From Burkholderiaceae bacterium (GTDB lineage: Bacteria; Pseudomonadota; Gammaproteobacteria; Burkholderiales; Burkholderiaceae_C), in contig JAIEMS010000015.1 of the NCBI GenBank assembly GCA_019751915.1, forward strand, positions 1-64,000: a DNA stretch of 64,000 bases, in the 5' to 3' direction. How positions within the stretch are numbered: position 1 is the stretch's first letter; the number at the start of each line of letters is the position of its first letter. Shown here piece by piece: positions 11,760 to 22,525 of the stretch. The notes beneath the pieces are model-generated. The model worked only from the letters and a program-made list of their open reading frames with translations. It had not been told where the DNA came from and made no database searches. The position numbers and the translations under genes were made by a program.

Positions 11760-13691
11760 TTAGCGCTGCTGTAACCGACGATAGAACGTCTGGCGGCTAA
11801 TGCCCAACTGCCGCGCCGCCGCAGACACATTGCCACGGTGGTTTGCCAGAGCCTGTTCAATCGCCTTTTGCGATATCTGGTGCAGACTCGCAGGCATGGC
11901 TGGCAGCGCTGCTGAGGGGGTAGGTGCTGAAAAATGATCTAAGCGTTCAAGCTCGTCGAGTACATCTTCGGGCATATGTGCCCACGAAATGCAAACCTCC
12001 TGTGGCTCCAGCAAAGCCACAGCGGTGCGCAGGACGTTGCTGTATTGGCGCAAATTGCCGGGCCAGTCGTACCGAGCCAAGGCCTGCATCAAAGTCGGGG
12101 CTACTTGCACACCCGGCGGGCCACCCATCTCGGCCAGCAGCCGCTGCGTCAGTGCAGCAAAATCTGAACGCTCACGCAACGGGGGCAATTGTACCGTCAG
12201 GCCATTGATACGGTAGTACAGATCGCTGCGAAAACGCCCTTGTTCGACCGCCTCACGCAAGCGCTGGTGGGTAGCGCAAATCAGCCAAAAATCCACCGCA
12301 ACAGATTCACCCGACCCCAGCGGCGTGACTTGGCGCTCTTGCAAGACACGCAGCAACCGCGTTTGCAAGGACAGTGGCATATCCCCAATTTCATCTAAAA
12401 ACAAAGTACCGCCTTCGGCTTCGCGCAAGCGCCCGAGCGAACCTTGCTTGCGCGCACCCGTAAAGGCACCGGGCGCATAGCCAAACAACTCCGCTTCAAT
12501 CAGGTGCTCTGGCAAGGCGGCGCAGTTGATGGCGACAAAAGGCCGCGTCCGCCGGGGCGATGCACGGTGCACTGCCTTGGCAAACAACTCTTTGCCCACG
12601 CCCGACTCCCCCAGCACCAGCAACGGGATTGATTTAGCCCCCATGCGCCGGGCTTTGTCAGCGGCACTGCGCCAGCGCACATCGCCGGTATCGAGTTGAC
12701 CCAAGGCATCACCATCGGCCACGCCCACCTCAGGCAAAGTGCGAGGGACTGGCACCGACACTCCAGCGCCCGACTGAACATGGGCGTACAGGGTTTGTCC
12801 ACGTGCAGTGTGCAGCGCCAACGGCAAGCCAGCGCGTTGGCGGCAATGCCCTAGCACGTGAGAAAGCGGCACATCAAAACACTGCGCCCATCGCACCCGG
12901 CTGATGTCGGTCGGCAGCAACCCTAGCAACTCCAGCGCCCGGCGGTTGGCACCGACCAACCAGCCGTCGTCCGAGATGGCAATCACCCCCTGTGCAATCG
13001 TGCCCAAACCTTCGGCTTGTGTATGCAACTGAAGCACCGTGTGCTGCACACAAGCCGAGAGCAGCAAATTGTTCTCGATCATCCGGGCAGCCGTAGAGAC
13101 CAAACCCAAGGTGTGCGGATGGCGGCTGCGGTGGTCGCCCGAAATATCCAAAATACCCACCAACTCGCCAGTGGCCGACACAATGGGTGCTGCCGCGCAG
13201 GTCAAAAAACCGTTGCGGTCAAGGTAATGTTCGGCACCGTGTACCTCCACATCACCAGCCTCAGCCAGCGCAGTGCCGATGGCATTGGTACCGCGCTGAC
13301 TCTCGTGCCATGAGGCGCCACAGGCCAACGCCACCCGCTCGGCTTTGCCCAAAAAATCCAAATCGCCCATCGTGTGCACGAGCACGCCGTGGCAGTCGGC
13401 CAAAATCACCATGCTATGGCTCAAGCGCACCTGCTCAAACAGGTATTCCATGATGGGCACTGCGTGGCGAATCAAGCTGTGGTTTTGCACCCGCACTTGC
13501 TCCAAGGCCCGACCCGAAAGATTGTCGGTACAGGGTGCACGGCCCACGGGCGAAAGCCCCGCCGACAAACTGCGCTGCCACGAGCGAGCTAACCGCTCGT
13601 CCACCACGTTGGACGGACAGCGCCCGCCCTCTACCAATTGGTAGCGCGCTTGGCGCAAAAGCGTCGCTGGTAACTGGGTCTGTCCACGCAT
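11760..13691 (-). CDS. Sigma-54-dependent Fis-family transcriptional regulator, AcoR-like (GAF-PAS-AAA-HTH)
   Basis: GESGVGKELFAKAVH, GAFTGA, LFLDEIGDMPLSLQTRLLRVLQE, C-terminal Fis HTH; start MRGQTQLP preferred over the upstream ORF extension. Confidence 0.92.
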   Translation of the reverse strand: MRGQTQLPATLLRQARYQLVEGGRCPSNVVDERLARSWQRSLSAGLSPVGRAPCTDNLSGRALEQVRVQNHSLIRHAVPIMEYLFEQVRLSHSMVILADCHGVLVHTMGDLDFLGKAERVALACGASWHESQRGTNAIGTALAEAGDVEVHGAEHYLDRNGFLTCAAAPIVSATGELVGILDISGDHRSRHPHTLGLVSTAARMIENNLLLSACVQHTVLQLHTQAEGLGTIAQGVIAISDDGWLVGANRRALELLGLLPTDISRVRWAQCFDVPLSHVLGHCRQRAGLPLALHTARGQTLYAHVQSGAGVSVPVPRTLPEVGVADGDALGQLDTGDVRWRSAADKARRMGAKSIPLLVLGESGVGKELFAKAVHRASPRRTRPFVAINCAALPEHLIEAELFGYAPGAFTGARKQGSLGRLREAEGGTLFLDEIGDMPLSLQTRLLRVLQERQVTPLGSGESVAVDFWLICATHQRLREAVEQGRFRSDLYYRINGLTVQLPPLRERSDFAALTQRLLAEMGGPPGVQVAPTLMQALARYDWPGNLRQYSNVLRTAVALLEPQEVCISWAHMPEDVLDELERLDHFSAPTPSAALPAMPASLHQISQKAIEQALANHRGNVSAAARQLGISRQTFYRRLQQR

Positions 13692-13781
13692 TTTTGTCTC
13701 CCATCGCAGGTTTAGCCCGCAGGTGTTTATCGGTGCAGTGTATCGACCCGGGCCATTGCTGCATGCCCGGTAGAGAGGCGC

Positions 13782-13812
13782 TGTACCGCACCTGTACCAC
13801 GTTGGAACAGGT
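13782..13812. promoter_or_regulatory. Candidate enhancer-binding-protein sites (inverted/direct TGTACC / GGAACA half-sites)
   Basis: TGTACC at 13782 and 13793, ACCTGT-N11-ACAGGT palindrome 13790-13812, about 130 bp upstream of the sigma-54 promoter. Confidence 0.55.
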
Positions 13813-13939
13813 GTCATGGCCCCGCACCGGACAGTGGACAGCACACCGACCTTAATAGATGCCAAAAATCCACCTCAAAGGCCTTTTGAGTTGGTAGATA
13901 CCCGTAGTTTTGGCCCCCTCTAGCGTTCCAAGTGGTGGC

Positions 13940-13955
13940 TGGTACAGCTCTTGCA
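13940..13955 (+). promoter_or_regulatory. Sigma-54 (-24/-12) promoter for aldehyde dehydrogenase gene
   Basis: TGGTACAGCTCTTGCA, exact GG-N10-GC spacing, upstream of ATG 14023. Confidence 0.75.
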
Positions 13956-14022
13956 AAAAGACTGGCGGTGCCCACCCCCGATGGGCAGCAACAAGCATTC
14001 CAAAAATCTCAGGAGACACGCC

Positions 14023-15543
14023 ATGATTTATGCCGCCCCCGGTGCCGCTGGTGCCACAATTGAATTCAAGCAACGCTACGACAACTTTATTGGTGGTCAA
14101 TGGACGGCACCGGTGCAGGGCCAATACTTCGATGTGGTTACGCCCGTCAGCGGCAAGGTTTATACACAAGCTGCCCGCTCCAGCGCCGAAGACATCGAAT
14201 TGGCACTCGATGCTGCCCATGCTGCTTTTGCGACGTGGGGCAAAACATCGGCTGCCGAGCGCTCTAACATTTTGCTGAAAATCGCAGACCGCCTCGAAGC
14301 CAACCTCGAACTGTTGGCCTATGCCGAAACCGTCGATAACGGCAAAGCCATCCGCGAGACACTCAACGCCGACATCCCACTGACCATCGACCACTTTCGC
14401 TACTTTGCCGGTTGTCTGCGCTCACAAGAAGGCGGCATTTCGCAAATTGACGAAAACACTGCTGCCTACCACTTCCAAGAACCATTGGGCGTGGTCGGCC
14501 AGATCATTCCGTGGAACTTCCCGATTTTGATGGCGGCTTGGAAGCTGGCCCCAGCCATTGGTGCGGGCAACTGCGTCGTGCTCAAACCTGCCGAATCAAC
14601 GCCAATCTCGATTTTGATCTTGGTCGAATTGATTGCCGACTTGCTGCCACCGGGCGTACTGAACGTTGTCAATGGTTTGGGCCGCGAAGCCGGTATGCCA
14701 CTGGCAACCAGCAAGCGCATCGCCAAAATTGCCTTTACCGGCTCGACTGCCACGGGCCGCGTCATTGCCCAAGCCGCGGCACAAAATCTTATTCCAGCAA
14801 CGCTGGAACTCGGTGGCAAATCGCCGAACATCTTTTTTGCCGATGTTATGGACAAAGACGATGGCTTCTTGGACAAAGCGATTGAAGGGCTGGTGCTGTT
14901 TGCCTTCAACCAAGGCGAAGTGTGCACTTGCCCATCGCGTGCGCTGATCCAAGAATCCATTTACGAAAAATTTATGGAGCGCGTGCTCCAGCGGGTCGCA
15001 GCGATTCAGCACGGCAGCCCGCTCGATACCGACTGCATGATGGGTGCGCAGGCCTCCAAAGAGCAAATGGCAAAAATCGAGGCTTACCTCGAAATCGGCA
15101 AGCAAGAGGGTGCAGAGTGCTTGATTGGCGGCGAACGTGCCCATTTGGGTGGCGATTTGGAAGGGGGCTATTACATCCAGCCCACGCTGTTCAAGGGCCA
15201 CAACAAAATGCGCATCTTCCAAGAAGAGATTTTTGGCCCAGTGCTGGCAGTCACCACCTTCAAGGATGAAGCAGAAGCCTTAGCGATTGCCAACGACACC
15301 CTGTACGGCTTGGGCGCAGGCGTTTGGAGTCGCAATGGCAACGTCGCCTACCGTATGGGCCGCGCTATTCAAGCCGGGCGCGTCTGGACCAACTGCTACC
15401 ACGCCTACCCAGCCCATGCCGCGTTTGGCGGCTACAAAGAATCAGGCATTGGCCGTGAGACCCACAAGGTCATGCTCGACCACTACCAGCAAACCAAAAA
15501 TCTGCTGGTCAGCTACAGCGAGCAAAAGTTGGGCTTTTTCTAA
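14023..15543 (+). CDS. NAD-dependent aldehyde dehydrogenase (ExaC/AcoD-type)
   Basis: ALDH motifs [51 protein letters not shown]; divergent from AcoR-like regulator. Confidence 0.95.
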   Translation: MIYAAPGAAGATIEFKQRYDNFIGGQWTAPVQGQYFDVVTPVSGKVYTQAARSSAEDIELALDAAHAAFATWGKTSAAERSNILLKIADRLEANLELLAYAETVDNGKAIRETLNADIPLTIDHFRYFAGCLRSQEGGISQIDENTAAYHFQEPLGVVGQIIPWNFPILMAAWKLAPAIGAGNCVVLKPAESTPISILILVELIADLLPPGVLNVVNGLGREAGMPLATSKRIAKIAFTGSTATGRVIAQAAAQNLIPATLELGGKSPNIFFADVMDKDDGFLDKAIEGLVLFAFNQGEVCTCPSRALIQESIYEKFMERVLQRVAAIQHGSPLDTDCMMGAQASKEQMAKIEAYLEIGKQEGAECLIGGERAHLGGDLEGGYYIQPTLFKGHNKMRIFQEEIFGPVLAVTTFKDEAEALAIANDTLYGLGAGVWSRNGNVAYRMGRAIQAGRVWTNCYHAYPAHAAFGGYKESGIGRETHKVMLDHYQQTKNLLVSYSEQKLGFF

Positions 15544-15576
15544 AGCACACTGCTAACCGCTTTGGGCAGGAGGCCG

Positions 15577-17613
15577 TCATAAGCGGCCTTTGGCTCTGAG
15601 TCCGGGGTGTCCACCTGCGGAAAGCGCTTGTTTGGCTGCCACGCCAGTACCCTGCCTTGGCGCGAGTGCCAGCGCCCCACCCACCCGGTCGGTCAACTTA
15701 AACACCTGCACCGCAGCATCTAAGCGCCGGGCCTGATCGTGCAAACTCATGGCTGCGGCAGCGGACTGCTCGACCAACGCGGCGTTTTGCTGCGTCATCT
15801 GATCGAGCTGGCTGATGGCCGTATTGACTTGGCTAATACCATCGGACTGCGCTGATGCCGCAGCAGTGATCGCGCCGATGATCTGCCCCACAGACTGCAC
15901 CGAAGCCACAATTTCTTCCATGTTGGTGCCAGCGTTGTGCACCAACAGCGTCCCTGCATCGACTTTCTCCACCGATGCATCAATCAGCTCCTTGATCTCG
16001 TGTGCGGCACTCGCTGAACGGGCTGCAAGGCTGCGCACTTCGTTAGCAACCACAGCAAAGCCTTGGCCTTGTGCGCCTGCACGGGCGGCTTCAACGGCTG
16101 CATTCAGGGCCAAGATATTGGTTTGAAAGGCAATGCCATCAATCACGGCGATGATGTCAGCAATCTTGCGTGAGCTGTGGTTGATAGCTTCCATCGTACT
16201 GACGACTGCACCCATCACTTGCCCGCCGCGTGCAGCGACTTTGGCGGCAGAACATGCCAAATCGTTGGCATGGCGAGCAGCATCGGCAGACTGGCAAACG
16301 GTGGTCGTGAGCTGCTCCATGCTTTGCGCGGTTTCTTGTAAGCTGCCAGCGGTGTCTTCGGTACGGCTCGACAAATCTTGGTTGCCGCTGGCAATTTCGG
16401 TGCTGGCAACAGTAATGTTGTCGGCCGCTTGGCGCACCTGCAACAGCATTTGCAAATAACGCTCGCGCATTCCCTCGACCTCGCGCACCAGAGTGCCGAC
16501 CTCATCGCGGCGCATACTGCGAAACGCTTGGGTCAAATCGCCTTGGGCCACAAGGATGATGGCTTGAGTTAACTCGTGCAAAGGTCGACTGACGCTAGAG
16601 CGCAGCAATGCAAACAGGCCCCACCCCAGAGCCACCACTGCCAGCCCCATCACCAACCAAATCATCCAAATTACTTGGTTATGGCCTGCCATCGCCTCAG
16701 CGTCCGACACCTCTGCCACCACCCACCAGCCGTTGCTTTTGGAGCTACGCTGCAACGCCCAAGGCGAGGCTACCGCCACGCCGCGCAGGGCGCTGGCCTC
16801 GGTCACCAGCCCATCGCTGGCGCTGCCCAAAGCAGTCAAGAATGGCCCTGCCTGCGGATAAACCTCCATCACTTTCTTACCCGCCGCCGATGGATGGACT
16901 ACAAAAACCGCATCGTTCACCGTTTTACCCGGCAAGATCACGTAAGCGCCGCCGCTGTCAAAGAACCGTGTTTCTAGCACCTGCTTGGACAAAGCCAGAT
17001 GGGAGGCTGAGATATCGATTCCAACAAACAAAATCCCCACCACCTTGCCCGCGTCGTCTTTGAGGGCACCATAATGGCCCATATAGTGCTTGCCAAAGAG
17101 TTCCACACGGCCTGTGTACTCTTGTCCATCGAGCATACGCTGGTAGGCTGGACTGGTGCGACTCAATAAAGTGCCTTGGGCACGTTCGCCTTTTTCGTCC
17201 TTGAGCGAGGTACTGACAGCAACAAAGTCCTCCCCTTTACGGGCAAAAACGGTGGTGATACCACCCGTTTCTTGGCTAAACCTATCGACCGTACCAAAGT
17301 CGTTATTGACAGCGACACCATAGCTCTGCAACTCACCACTGCTTTCAGCCAAACGCATAGTGGCCTGAAAAGATGGGCGAAAGGCCCTAAAGGTGCGAAC
17401 CACTGCGCCCCGACTGGTTTCTTCCAGCGAGTCAAGTGCCGAAACCAAGCTGTCCACAGTCCCCCCCACAGTATTGAGCAGCTGATAACGGGTTTCGCGT
17501 TCCGTCAAAACAGAAATAGTCACTGCGATGACGGCCAGTGCTAAACCGACCATACCAATAGCCCAGAGGGCGACACGGCGTGCAATTGAGCGCTGCGGGG
17601 ATAGGCTGGGCAT
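15577..17613 (-). CDS. Methyl-accepting chemotaxis protein (Cache-type sensor), tandem copy A
   Basis: [30 protein letters not shown] Cache-like region, HAMP, intact [27 protein letters not shown] hairpin. Confidence 0.94.
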   Translation of the reverse strand: MPSLSPQRSIARRVALWAIGMVGLALAVIAVTISVLTERETRYQLLNTVGGTVDSLVSALDSLEETSRGAVVRTFRAFRPSFQATMRLAESSGELQSYGVAVNNDFGTVDRFSQETGGITTVFARKGEDFVAVSTSLKDEKGERAQGTLLSRTSPAYQRMLDGQEYTGRVELFGKHYMGHYGALKDDAGKVVGILFVGIDISASHLALSKQVLETRFFDSGGAYVILPGKTVNDAVFVVHPSAAGKKVMEVYPQAGPFLTALGSASDGLVTEASALRGVAVASPWALQRSSKSNGWWVVAEVSDAEAMAGHNQVIWMIWLVMGLAVVALGWGLFALLRSSVSRPLHELTQAIILVAQGDLTQAFRSMRRDEVGTLVREVEGMRERYLQMLLQVRQAADNITVASTEIASGNQDLSSRTEDTAGSLQETAQSMEQLTTTVCQSADAARHANDLACSAAKVAARGGQVMGAVVSTMEAINHSSRKIADIIAVIDGIAFQTNILALNAAVEAARAGAQGQGFAVVANEVRSLAARSASAAHEIKELIDASVEKVDAGTLLVHNAGTNMEEIVASVQSVGQIIGAITAAASAQSDGISQVNTAISQLDQMTQQNAALVEQSAAAAMSLHDQARRLDAAVQVFKLTDRVGGALALAPRQGTGVAAKQALSAGGHPGLRAKGRL

Positions 17614-17670
17614 TGTTTTCTCCTGCTGTCAATTTTTATATACCCAAGTCTCAACCCCGACGAGGCTATA

Positions 17671-17684
17671 ACAACAATTGTTGT
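17671..17684. repeat. Perfect 14-nt palindrome upstream of MCP copy A
   Basis: ACAACAATTGTTGT, about 58 bp upstream of the start at 17613. Confidence 0.5.
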
Positions 17685-17755
17685 GTCACTTTGGGGACAT
17701 GGCAACAGATGCACCATTCCAATCCATTGACCCTGAGCGGATACATGGTCAGCAT

Positions 17756-19708
17756 CTACTTGGTTGCAGTGTGAAATCCCTGTGCCGGCACCAATGCCAA
17801 TCCGGTGCCCACCGCCAGATCGTGCAACCTAAATACTTGAACAGCAGCATCCAAACGCCGAGCCTGATCGCGCAGGTTCATGGCTGCAGCAGCCGACTGC
17901 TCGACCAACGCGGCATTTTGCTGCGTCATCTGATCGAGCTGGCTGATGGCTGCATTGATTTGGCTAATGCCATCGGACTGCTCCGATGCCACCGCAGCGA
18001 TTTCGCCAATCAGTTCACCGACAGACTGTATCGATTCAAAAATCTCTTGCATGGTGGTGCCAGCGTTTTCCACCAACAGCGTCCCGGCATCCACTTTCTC
18101 TCCTGAGACATCAATCAGCGCTTTGATCTCGTGTGCTGCGCTTGCCGAGTGATCGGCAAGGCTGCGTACCTCGCTGGCAATCGCCGCAAAACCTTGGCCT
18201 TGCGCCCCCGCACGGGTGGCCTCAACAGCAACGTTCAAAGTCAAGATATTGGTTTGAAAGGCAATGTCAGCGATCTTGCGCGAGCTGTGGTGAATAGACT
18301 CTATCGAGCTGACGACTTGACCGACTACATTCCCGCCGCGCTGCGCTACTTGGGCCGCAGAACAGGCCAAATCGTTGGCATGGGAAGTGGCATCGGCCGA
18401 CTGGGAAACAATCGCGGTCAATTCTTCCATGTTTTGTGCGATCTCTTGCAGGCTGCTCGCGGTGTCTTCGGTGCGGGTAGAGAGGTCTTGGTTGCCGCTG
18501 GCAATCTCGGCGCTGGCAACGGTGATGCTGTCGGCGGCTTGGCGCACCTGCAACAGCATTTGCAAATAACGCTCGCGCATTCCCTCGACCTCACGCACCA
18601 GAGTGCCGACCTCATCACGGCGCGTACTGCGAAACGCTTGGGTCAAATCACCTTGGGCCACAAGGATGATGGCTTGGGTTAACTCGTGCAAAGGCCGACT
18701 GACGCTAGAGCGCAGCACTACAAACAGGCCTAGCCCCAACGCCACCACCGCCAGCCCCATCACCAACCAAACCATCCAAATTACTTGGTTATGGCCTGCC
18801 ATCGCCTCAGCGTCCGACACCTCTGCCACCACCCACCAGCCGTTGCTTTTGGAGCTGCGCTGCAACGCCCAAGGCGAGGCTACCGCCACGCCGCGCAGAG
18901 CGCTGGCCTCGGTCACCAGCCCATCGCTGGCACTGCCCAAGGCGGTCAAGAATGGCCCGGCCTGCGGATAAGCCTCCAGCACTTTTTTACCAGCTGCCGA
19001 TGGATGGACGACAAAAACCGCATCGTTCACCGTTTTACCCGGCAAGATCACGTAAGCGCCGCCGCTGTCAAAGAACCGGGTCTCTAGCACCTGCTTGGAC
19101 AAAGCCAGATGGGAGGATGAGATATCGATCCCGACAAACAAGCCCCCAACCACCTTGCCCGCATCGTCTTTGAGGGCACCATAGTGGCCCATGTAGTGCT
19201 TACCGAACAGTTCCACGCGACCTGTGTGCTCTTGACCATTGAGCATGCGCTGGTAAGCAGGGCTGGAACGACCGAGCAAACTGTTTTGAGCTGATTCGCT
19301 TTTTTCCTCTTTCAGCGAGGTTTCAATCACAACGAAATCATCTCCTTTGCGAAGAAAAACGGTGGCAATGCCGCCGGTTTCTTGGCTGAACCTCTCGACC
19401 GTACCAAAATCGTTATGGGCACCAGCCCCATTACTTTCCTCCGCGCGGGTCGGGGGAGATTGAAAAGACGAGCGAAAGACCCGAAAAGTACGAAGCACTG
19501 CGACCCGATTGGCTTCTTCCAGCGAATCGAGTGCCAAAACCAAGCTGTCCACAGTGCCCCCGACAGTATGGAGTACCTGAGGGCGAATTTCACGTTCGGT
19601 CAAAATCGAAATGGTCACGGCAACAACGGCCAGTGCCAAACCGACCATGCCAATGACCCAGAGGGTCACGCGGCGCGCAATCGAGCGCTGCGGGGATGGG
19701 CTGGACAT
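17756..19708 (-). CDS. Methyl-accepting chemotaxis protein, tandem copy B with 7-residue deletion in the signalling hairpin
   Basis: Near identical to copy A across sensor-TM-HAMP; reads [27 protein letters not shown], lacking IIAVIDG. Confidence 0.9.
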   Translation of the reverse strand: MSSPSPQRSIARRVTLWVIGMVGLALAVVAVTISILTEREIRPQVLHTVGGTVDSLVLALDSLEEANRVAVLRTFRVFRSSFQSPPTRAEESNGAGAHNDFGTVERFSQETGGIATVFLRKGDDFVVIETSLKEEKSESAQNSLLGRSSPAYQRMLNGQEHTGRVELFGKHYMGHYGALKDDAGKVVGGLFVGIDISSSHLALSKQVLETRFFDSGGAYVILPGKTVNDAVFVVHPSAAGKKVLEAYPQAGPFLTALGSASDGLVTEASALRGVAVASPWALQRSSKSNGWWVVAEVSDAEAMAGHNQVIWMVWLVMGLAVVALGLGLFVVLRSSVSRPLHELTQAIILVAQGDLTQAFRSTRRDEVGTLVREVEGMRERYLQMLLQVRQAADSITVASAEIASGNQDLSTRTEDTASSLQEIAQNMEELTAIVSQSADATSHANDLACSAAQVAQRGGNVVGQVVSSIESIHHSSRKIADIAFQTNILTLNVAVEATRAGAQGQGFAAIASEVRSLADHSASAAHEIKALIDVSGEKVDAGTLLVENAGTTMQEIFESIQSVGELIGEIAAVASEQSDGISQINAAISQLDQMTQQNAALVEQSAAAAMNLRDQARRLDAAVQVFRLHDLAVGTGLALVPAQGFHTATK

Positions 19709-19772
19709 TCTTTTCTCCTGCTGTCAATTTTTGTATGTCGAAGTCTCAACCCCGACCCGGCAACACCTGCGG

Positions 19773-20615
19773 TTATGGCGCTACCTTCTGAATACGAGCG
19801 CGCGTGCGCCATTCCAACCCATCGCGGGTGCCGTGGGGGACAGCGCCACGGGCTGGGCGGTATTCACACCCCAGCCACCCGGTATAGCCAGCAGCATCTA
19901 TCACATCGAACAGATAAGGATAGTTCAGCTCCCCTTGGTCGGGTTCATGGCGCTCAGGCACGCCAGCAATTTGCAGATGCGCCACCCGACCTGTTGGCAG
20001 ATACTGGCGCAGCTTGCTGGTTACGTCGCCCTCGACAATCTGGCAGTGGTACAAGTCCATCAGCACTTTCAGGTGCGGCGACTGCACCGCATCCAGCAGT
20101 GCATGGGCTTGGGCTTGCCGATTCAAGATGTAGCCCGGCATATCGCGCTGGTTAATGGGTTCAATCAACACTTGGCAATTTTGCGCTCCGGCTTGTTCAG
20201 CGGCCCAACGCAAATTGTCGATCCACACCGCCTGCACCGCCTCACGGGTTTGGCCTTCTGGCAGTAACCCGGCCATCAGGTGAATACGTGGGCATTGCAG
20301 CACTTGTGCATAACGCAGTGCCTCTTGCACACCAGCGCGGAACTCTGCTTGGCACCCCGGCAATGCTGCCGTGCCGCGTGCACCAGCATCCCATGCCGTA
20401 GCCATCGCAGCCCGGTTCAAACCACCCGGTGGGGCATTGAACAGCACTTGACGCAGGCCGTGATCGCGCAAACGTGCGGCCAGCTCTGCGCTGCCCCAAG
20501 CGTAGGGAAAAAGGTATTCGACCGCCTCGAAACCATCGCTGGCAGCGGCAGCAAAGCGCTCCAAAAATGGCAGCTCGGGGTACATCAGGCTCAGATTGGC
20601 AGCAAACTGGGGCAT
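19773..20615 (-). CDS. hyi: Hydroxypyruvate isomerase / 2-oxo-tetronate isomerase family (TIM barrel)
   Basis: [21 protein letters not shown]...[15 protein letters not shown]...[12 protein letters not shown]. Confidence 0.9.
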   Translation of the reverse strand: MPQFAANLSLMYPELPFLERFAAAASDGFEAVEYLFPYAWGSAELAARLRDHGLRQVLFNAPPGGLNRAAMATAWDAGARGTAALPGCQAEFRAGVQEALRYAQVLQCPRIHLMAGLLPEGQTREAVQAVWIDNLRWAAEQAGAQNCQVLIEPINQRDMPGYILNRQAQAHALLDAVQSPHLKVLMDLYHCQIVEGDVTSKLRQYLPTGRVAHLQIAGVPERHEPDQGELNYPYLFDVIDAAGYTGWLGCEYRPARGAVPHGTRDGLEWRTRARIQKVAP

Positions 20616-20634
20616 AGAAATAAACAATCAAAAA

Positions 20635-22179
20635 CTACGCTGAACGCAAGGTGCGGCGGTACTGCATGGCCTCGGCCACATGCGCGGTTTGGGTATTTTG
20701 TACGCCGGCTAAATCGGCAATGGTGCGCGCTACTTTCAAAGTGCGGTGTGTGGCACGGGCTGACCAACCCAATCGCCCGGCTGCGGTCTGTAAAAACTGG
20801 GCTGCGGCCGGTTCAAGCAGCACATGGGTATCGATGGCTTGGCCTTGCAAAGATTGGTTGGTACCGCCTTGGCGGGCCACAGAGCGCTGGCGGGCCTGCG
20901 CCACACGCTGGGCAATAGCAGCACTGCCCTCACCTGCGGGTGCGCCCAACAAATCTGCCAGCGGCAAGGCAGGCACTTCGATGTGCAAATCAATACGGTC
21001 TAGCAGCGGCCCACTGAGCTTGGCTTGGTAACGTGCCACCTGATCGGGCGTGCAGCGACAAGCGCGTTGTGCTGCGCCCAAATAACCACAGGGACAGGGG
21101 TTCATCGCCGCAACCAATTGAAACTGTGCCGGAAATTCAGCCCGGCGCGCTGCCCGGGCGATGGTGATGTGGCCCGTCTCTAGTGGCTCGCGCAGGGCTT
21201 CGAGGGCCGCACGCGGGAACTCGGGCAACTCATCCAGAAACAGCACTCCGTGGTGTGCCAGAGAAATTTCGCCGGGGCGCGGTGGCGAACCGCCACCCAC
21301 CAGTGCCACGGCGCTGGCCGTGTGGTGCGGGCTGCACGTCGGGCGCAGTGCCCAGTGATCGAGCAAAAAGCGCCCGACCAAACTGGCCACAGCAGCGCTC
21401 TGCAGCGCTTCATCGACGGCCATGGCCGGCAACAATCCGGCAAAACGCTGTGCCAGCATGGATTTTCCCGATCCCGGTGGCCCCACCAGCAGCAGACTGT
21501 GGCCACCCGCAGCGGCAATCTCTAGTACCCGTTTGGCACCGGCCTGCCCTTTGACATCGGCCATGTCGGGATGGCTTGCGCGCGCCTGCAACGGCATAGC
21601 AACCATGCGGGCCCAGCCGCCGTCATCGGAGGGGTCGGCACCCCTGTCCGTGTTGCTCCCAGCGGGCAAAAACTGGCGCACCACGTCCAGCAGGTGGCGG
21701 GCGCGCCACACCAGCGCATCGGGCACCAGTGCGGCTTCTTCCGCACTCCCCGGTGGCAACACCAAACGCACCGGCACCGGCAAGCCGCGCAGCGCCAAAC
21801 TGGTTGCCAACGCACCGCGCACCGGACGCAGCCCCCCTGACAGCGACAGCTCGCCAGCAAACTCGTAACCGGCCAAAAGCGCAGCGTCGATTTGCCCACT
21901 GGCGGCCAAAATGCCCAGCGCAATCGGTAAATCAAAACGGCCCGAGTCTTTAGGCAAATCTGCCGGTGCCAAATTGACGGTGATGCGCTTGTTGTGTGGA
22001 AACTCCAGCCCGGCGTTTTGCAGCGCAGAACGCACACGCTCGCGGGCCTCTTTGACCTCGACATCGGCCAAACCAACCAGCGTAAAGCTGGGCAGGCCAT
22101 TGGCCAAATGGACTTCAACCGTCACGGGCGGCGCTTCTAGCCCCAGTAGGGCGCGGCTTTGCACCAATGCAAGACTCAT
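20635..22179 (-). CDS. comM: YifB/ComM family Mg chelatase-like AAA ATPase
   Basis: MSLALVQSRALLGLEAPPVTVEVHLANGLPSFTLVGLAD; Walker A LLVGPPGSGKSMLA; FRAPHHTAS-like segment. Confidence 0.93.
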   Translation of the reverse strand: MSLALVQSRALLGLEAPPVTVEVHLANGLPSFTLVGLADVEVKEARERVRSALQNAGLEFPHNKRITVNLAPADLPKDSGRFDLPIALGILAASGQIDAALLAGYEFAGELSLSGGLRPVRGALATSLALRGLPVPVRLVLPPGSAEEAALVPDALVWRARHLLDVVRQFLPAGSNTDRGADPSDDGGWARMVAMPLQARASHPDMADVKGQAGAKRVLEIAAAGGHSLLLVGPPGSGKSMLAQRFAGLLPAMAVDEALQSAAVASLVGRFLLDHWALRPTCSPHHTASAVALVGGGSPPRPGEISLAHHGVLFLDELPEFPRAALEALREPLETGHITIARAARRAEFPAQFQLVAAMNPCPCGYLGAAQRACRCTPDQVARYQAKLSGPLLDRIDLHIEVPALPLADLLGAPAGEGSAAIAQRVAQARQRSVARQGGTNQSLQGQAIDTHVLLEPAAAQFLQTAAGRLGWSARATHRTLKVARTIADLAGVQNTQTAHVAEAMQYRRTLRSA

Positions 22180-22346
22180 ATCGCAATCCACCCCCTGTAG
22201 GGGCACCTTTGGAAGGGGGTATTAGCCCCTCAGTAAATTTCATCTTCCTGAACAGGAAGGCTTCAAACCGAAGTTTGTTTTCAATGAACGTTTTCTCCCC
22301 AGACAAGTGCGTCGGGCCGATGGCAGCCGCCTTCAGCCTCACCGAC

Positions 22347-22361
22347 GCACCAATATAGTGC
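22347..22361. promoter_or_regulatory. Candidate NtrC-binding site
   Basis: GCACCAATATAGTGC = GCAC-N7-GTGC, same architecture as the NtrC consensus; about 100 bp upstream of the sigma-54 promoter. Confidence 0.55.
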
Positions 22362-22461
22362 CCCATGGGGTTCATCCCAGTGCTTGGCAGGGTCGATCAA
22401 TGTAACGGCGAACGGATGCACCTTCGCAGTCTCGACCCGTAACAGTACGGTCAAAACACAG

Positions 22462-22477
22462 TGGCACGATCCGTGCT
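22462..22477 (+). promoter_or_regulatory. Sigma-54 (-24/-12) promoter of torF-glnK-amt
   Basis: TGGCACGATCCGTGCT, exact GG-N10-GC. Confidence 0.8.
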
Positions 22478-22525
22478 TTAGACAGGACTAACCCTAATCT
22501 CTGATCTATCAACCTGGAGAACACC

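Noticed and set aside
15571-15590. AGGCCG-tcataag-CGGCCT hairpin between the aldehyde dehydrogenase gene and MCP copy A
   Set aside because: Only a 6-bp stem overlapping the MCP stop and without a convincing T-run; too weak to call a terminator.
22256-22285. CAAAC-cgaa-GTTTG-TTTT hairpin and TTCCTGAACAGGAA palindrome upstream of comM
   Set aside because: Short AT-rich stems, orientation and function ambiguous; could be chance.
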